DNA of 64,000 nt from Zychaea mexicana (Eukaryota > Mucoromycota > Mucoromycetes > Mucorales > Lichtheimiaceae), in the NCBI RefSeq assembly GCF_025766255.1, contig NW_026516749.1:1-64000 (forward strand), given 5' to 3'. The translations under genes were made by a program, and so were the position numbers. Below the pieces are notes generated by a model. That model was not told where the DNA came from. It saw nothing but the letters and a program-made list of their open reading frames with translations, and did not search any database. Shown here piece by piece: positions 59,414 to 64,000 of this stretch (position 1 is the first letter of the stretch; every line of letters starts with the position of its first letter).

Positions 59414-59930
59414 TTTGACACTGTTGACACGGCCTTTAACAGTAGTAGTATAAAGAGAGATGAAACACTCTCGCCATGCACATGTAGACTGTTTATCTAA
59501 ATCCCAGGAACAGTGTCATAGTCAAAATTTATCAGCCAGCCCAAAATGTCATGGTTGATTTTTATTGGACACTGCTTCCTCATCCACACTACCTACGCCG
59601 ATATTAGATGTATCCTTCAATTATGAAAGCAGCTCGTTCTTGATGTAGTTCATATAGAGTTAATGAAGTAAAAGCAGATTTGACGTTAAGATATATAGTA
59701 ACGAAAGTGCGATTTAAATTACTACTGTTGGTGTTGCCTTGGATAGCTGCAATAACATCACGCAACAGAGGAAGTGGATGTTGTTCACATTGTAATATAT
59801 CACTGGGAGAAACGGTGTGTGTTACACGTTTAAAAATGGTTGAACATCAGTTGAGTATTAGCTGATATTCAACTAGTATTCAACTGATACTCACCTAATA
59901 TTACACTGATATTTAACCATCCTTTAGTAC

Positions 59931-60968
59931 TAGGGATCCACACGGTTCAGTTCGGTTCGGTTCTTGAAGGGAACCGAACCGAACCGTCTAAAGCAAGAAC
60001 TGAACCGACTAGAACTGACGAGAACTGTAGAACCGAAGAATCGAATCGAAGAACCGAACCTATCATATATATAAAAAAGGCAAGATTCGGTATCTTTGAA
60101 TGAAAGCTGATGTGTGTGTTCAAATGTCGCAGTATACTTGAATACTGTAGTAAAAAAGAATAGTTTATTATTGTACATTGAACAGCGGACTCAAAATGAA
60201 TAAGAGAAACAGAATGTAAACATTCTTATACGATGTGGGTCATTGCATGGTTAAAAGATTAAAGCACAGTTTTTACGAAAAAAAGTGGAGCTTATAGTAC
60301 TTACTTAGAGCGACTTAGTATTACTAGTACAATATGTTATCGTAACATTGGAGGAATTGAACCACAACCTGCAATACATACAGCTACTGTGTCTCTACGT
60401 GTGTATAGTGTATAGTGTCTCATAAAAGGCAAAGGGTGAATGGGTAAGATAATTCTGTTATGAGCCCCAGAATGCGCAATCTCAAACGGAATGCACAAAC
60501 TTGATAAAACTGATCGAGAAGCCATGATAAATCTAGTAAAGTAGTACGTCATGGAGAAAAATGCATTATGGGTAGCAAAGTAGAGGAATAAGTAATGATG
60601 TGCGTCATGGGCGGAGAAAGCAAGCTGCTGTCAGAAGAAGTGTTTTTTTTTATTTTTTCTCTTCTCTTCTTTACTATTTTTCACTCCCTTCTGCTTTTGT
60701 AGGTTTTGTTAAGTTTTTCAATAAAGTATGGCTTGCAAATACACTACTTTGTGGTCTTTTCGGAATAACATTGTTCGTAACTTCCATTATAGCCTACTTT
60801 ATACTAATTACCAAAATCGCTGATTGCAATCTTCTGCCTCTCGGTTCTTCGAATCTATGTATACAGAGCCGGTTCGGTTCCGGTTCGGTTCTTGGTAGGA
60901 ACTGAACCGTATTTTCTCGGTTTCGGTTCGGTTTGGTTCCGGTTCTACGGTTCTGATACGGATCCCTA
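59931..60968. mobile_element. hAT-like nonautonomous element with GGTTCGG-rich ends
   Basis: Both ends begin TAGGGATCC (the right end inverted, 60960-60968) and are followed by arrays of GGTTCGGTTC-type motifs in inverted orientation (about 59941-60060 and 60865-60955). Flanking 8-mers TTTAGTAC and ATTCTTAC agree at 5 of 8 positions, compatible with an old 8-bp hAT target duplication. No transposase; the internal readings have no known domain. Confidence 0.65.
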
Positions 60969-60999
60969 ATTCTTACTTCTCTTAAGCAAAATGTCACAT

Positions 61000-61480
61000 C
61001 AAACACAAAACATGTTTATAGGCAGATTTTCTTCGAACCTGCATTCTACTCGCAACTATTGCAATGTTTGGCACACTTTGGTATTTATTACAGCAAGACA
61101 AAGTAATGTTGTTGTAAACAGTTAGTTATCTGTTGAGGAGGTTTTTTAGTGAATTGCCACACTATTTAACTTAAGTTAAATGTCTCATCTGCTATGCTGT
61201 CTTGGATGGGATCTTGTCCTCCTTTTACAAAAAAAATGAAAAAAAAAACTAGCAGCTTGACAGGTTTACCAGAGGGTGATGACTTGGCAAAATTTCGAGT
61301 GATTTTAAAGCGATTATGTGATAGATGTGTGGTTTGATGAGTAGGGGTGGATCAGATGACCCGAAATCCCCCCTTAATTCCCTTAAATTGCACCCCCAAC
61401 CTCAAATTTTGGAGCCTCCCCTACTTCATTTTTTCAGGATGCACTGTATTAGCTGATCAGAATTTGTTAATTGCCATCAG
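61000..61480. other. Spacer, nothing recognised
   Basis: No supported gene between the hAT-like element and the gypsy fragment; the right part (near 61350-61430) may be transposon-derived. Confidence 0.4.
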
Positions 61481-61499
61481 AGACAAAATTATTTCCTAA

Positions 61500-62270
61500 A
61501 TTATAAAATCCTTTGCTGGGTGTTTAGTTTGATGGGACTATTCCATGCTGTGGCAGCAGGTATAGGTTCAATAATGCCCTCATCTAGCCAGGTTTTGATC
61601 TGATCATCAAATAAATCCTTAAAAGCGATTGGTAATAGGTACTGACATTAGTGGCAAACAATACCTTCTGGAACATTTAGATGAACTACTGCTTCAGGTA
61701 TTGTATATAATGCACATTTAGAAATATGTCTATTATGATTAAGAGAAGGTTAGATAGCTTGCAAGAACTGTTTCCTTTATTGTTCTGTGTTATATAGCGA
61801 ATTATTAGGTTCTGGTAAGTTAATAATTTGTTTCTCATCTCTTGTTGTCAGTGGCTCCTATGATGCAGCTGGACTAATAATATCAATTTTGAGTTTAAAC
61901 ATATAATGCAGAGATCTGATGTTCCATTGTAGGCAGATGCCAGTTGTAGGTGCCTATAGGGTCCGTGAACTGGAGGAAGGTGTAGTGACTTGACTATAGC
62001 TTAGCTAGCTCATGTTTATGCTAATCAGCTTGCTTATAGGAGTATGTCTTCATTTGGTTTTGAAGCAGGGATTTCAGGTCTTCCAACTGCTCTTGTAGTA
62101 AAGAAAGCAGTTGGAGTTATGGCAAATGATTTGAAAGAGCTGTTGCTAGTTGTTGGCAGAAAGGTCGGTCTCCTAGTATCAGGTGATTGCCACACCGGAG
62201 TCCCTTCCCTATTGAGGGAGGGCCTATGCAAAGGGTCGTTGATAATAGAGCATGATCAGTCTAGGTAGGT
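61500..62270 (-). pseudogene. Ty3/gypsy pol fragment
   Basis: Minus-strand blocks across frames: ALYTIPEAVVHLNVPEGIVC, IAFKDLFDDQIKTWLDEGII and EPIPAATAWNSPI, which match the start of a gypsy reverse transcriptase (I...L..GII.P..S.WNSP). Upstream (62034-62231) a reading with NREGTPVWQSPDTRRPTF may be gag or linker. Stops and frame breaks throughout; the polymerase core (YxDD) is absent. Confidence 0.55.
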
Positions 62271-62639
62271 GATAAAAAATATACTTCATTAAAACACAAC
62301 AAACTGTTGAAAGAGTGCACTACATAAATATAATTGATAAGGTGCCAGTCAGCTTGAAGGGGGGATTCTCGAAAAAAAAAACATTTTAAACTCTGGTTTA
62401 CTACTTTATTTTTTTCACATAAGCTAACTTGTTATGGAAAATCAGAAAAATCTAATAATGGTAGTAGGTGACGATGGCTCTTATACTGTTTCAATGCAAA
62501 TTCTGCTCTTTTCAATCCTCAGTTGTACATATCAATGATTTTCTATGCCCTTTGCTCATAATGAATTATGTGTTTGAGGGGAATTCGTTGGGAAGTTGAT
62601 TGATACATTTTTAAAGGGAGCGAAAAGAATAATCACATT

Positions 62640-63175
62640 CTTCTCTGGTAATCCTCTTCATCTCAGCCAGACACACTCGATCCAATTGCACTCACAGTAA
62701 AACTTGGGGTACTTTTCAAAGATCATATGAAGCTTTGTACAAATTTCCTCCAACAATGACTTTTGTACCTGGAAATCTGGCTAGGCTTCTATGACGTGCA
62801 CAGCACAACAATTTGGACTAGGATGCTGCTTGCATTTGTGGCGTAAGCTGCCAGCAGGCCACAATCCTCGTTCCTCTAGAACAACCTATAAACCACATAG
62901 AATGCATTGGCGTCAACCATTAGCTGTCCTCGCCGTAATAACCACCATTCAGTGGAACACATTACTTGCCAGCTGTTCCCAAGTTCATCCTATGGGCGTT
63001 CAATGCATCATCTGGCATGGCCAAATGGTTCGAGCTCTAATGAAAGCAAAAAATGCCAGTGTAGTTATTATGCAGCTGGTTGAAAATATTAATGGCCGAT
63101 TCGAGCTGTTTTGCCATATTTTCTTTCTTCTAGTAGCCATTGCTTTGAGCACTAGGGATAATGGTCTCACATGAA
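62640..63175 (-). pseudogene. Decayed DDE transposase, C-terminal half
   Basis: Minus-strand blocks: YTGIFCFH-stop-SSNH, HLAMPDDALNAHRMNLG, GLWPAGSLRHKCK, NCCAVHVIEA-stop-PDFQVQK, SLLEEICTKLHMIFEKYPKF and YCECNWIECVW. The pattern FDxSxNH...PDDAL.A..M.....PDF..QKS.LEE....PKF.CE.N.IE..W matches a fungal DDE transposase family I know from many genomes. The catalytic Asp of FxFDxS is replaced by His next to a stop, and the final CExNxIE Glu is kept. Several stops; dead. Confidence 0.6.
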
Positions 63176-63544
63176 AAAAGACCGTGACATGAACAGCCAA
63201 ATGCACTAAGCATTATAGCCTTGCCTTAACCCTTTTTGCGGATAACGCTCTCATTGGAAGCAAGGTACAAAGTGCGTTTGCTATTATTAAAGTAAAAGTA
63301 GGTCTCATCATGCGTAACAAGAACTTTTTCATATTCCTAAGTTTAAGTAAAAGATCAATTGAGTGATTAATTGCTTTATAACTAGGTCAGTATACTTATT
63401 GTATTTGATTCATGAGTACCTAATATCACTGCAAAAAATAGGTAGTATCACTGTGATGATACCTTATTGATACCTTAGTAGTATCATATTGAGCTTTGGA
63501 GTACGAACAAGGAACCAATTTTTGATATCTGAGCTATGCATCAG

Positions 63545-63690
63545 AGTATCAAAATGTTGAGTTGTCAAAAATCAAAATGTTGAGTTGTCGAAAATCAACA
63601 TTTTGATTTTCTCAATATCAACATTTGACTATTTAGATATCAACTTTTGATTCTTAGGGTATCAACATTTGATTTTTCAGATATCATAAT
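63545..63690. repeat. 22-23-bp degenerate tandem array
   Basis: About six units of 22-23 bp, for example CAAAATGTTGAGTTGTC plus AAAAAT twice, then CAACATTTGATTTTTCAGAT-like units four times. The first two units are roughly the reverse complement of the later ones, so the array can fold on itself. Intergenic, non-coding. Confidence 0.8.
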
Positions 63691-64000
63691 GGTATCAACA
63701 ACTATAGCTTCCAATAGAATCGCAAGTATTCAACAGGCGTTTCTGGCCATATCCAATTAGATTGCTGTTTTAAAGCTAATGACTCTCATAACATCCAATA
63801 GAAAGAAAGATATCAAAATATTTGATAGGGAAACAGTGGTTTATTTGATATATATGATACTATAATACAGCACTATACTATATACTACATACTATATAGA
63901 TAAAATAATATTCATGCGATCTAGAATACACCAATTCTCATGTTTTACTTACCGCCATATTAATATCACAACTTGAGATAAAAATATAATGGTTAGAATA

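Noticed and set aside
60320..60420. tRNA-like B-box (GGTTCAATTCC) on the minus strand
   Set aside because: The neighbouring stems do not pair and no acceptor or anticodon arm can be folded.
63545..63690. CRISPR-like array
   Set aside because: Units are contiguous without unique spacers and the genome is eukaryotic.

Overview
This window looks like a chromosome segment of an early-diverging (Mucoromycota, most likely mucoralean) fungus. The host genes carry many short introns of about 50-90 nt with GTAAGT-like donors. The proteins are typical fungal ones: eS19, a Ste20-like kinase, NoxR, an HMT1-type ABC half-transporter and an AVT-type amino-acid transporter. The intergenic DNA is full of Tc1/mariner, hAT-like, Ty3/gypsy and odd DDE elements, plus dispersed repeat genes that I associate with Mucorales. 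The species cannot be told from the sequence.

Layout. 1-12,450 is repeat-rich: two nearly identical 1.69-kb direct repeats (1-1686 and 10561-12248) carry pieces of a nuclease-like repeat gene split by a very AT-rich insert. Between them lie a chimeric pseudogene joining that family to a DDE-transposase end plus a chromodomain, a 136-bp tandem repeat, a broken epoxide hydrolase, a 349-bp MITE and a few small doubtful genes. 12,463-17,238 is a decayed copy of a large transposase-like gene in which a DEDDy 3'-5' exonuclease sits between the second and third DDE residues.

18,400-34,054 is the main host block: a Ste20/PAK-like kinase (+), rps19 (-), a vacuolar-type amino-acid transporter (-), a thymine/uracil-DNA glycosylase (-), a roughly 4.3-kb gene-poor stretch, noxR (+) and a small secreted Cys-rich protein (+). 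34,700-40,650 holds two Tc1 copies in inverted orientation around 3.4 kb that includes a third AT-rich element. 41,091-48,208 is a second host block: WDR83/MORG1 WD40 protein (+), the HMT1/ABCB6-like ABC transporter (-) and a HAD phosphatase (+) sharing a divergent promoter with it.

49,000-64,000 is a graveyard: an amino-acid transporter pseudogene, an internally deleted Ty3/gypsy element, a TACGTA-motif repeat cluster, a 384-bp TIR element, a second and more decayed copy of the exonuclease-transposase (55,055-59,413) with most of the exonuclease deleted, a hAT-like element with GGTTCGG-rich ends, another gypsy fragment, a decayed DDE transposase and a 22-23-bp repeat array.

The strongest candidate for a little-described system is the pair of exonuclease-in-transposase elements. 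All calls come from reading the sequence and from family memory; no database search was run. Spliced models were checked for reading phase at every junction, but not against transcripts.
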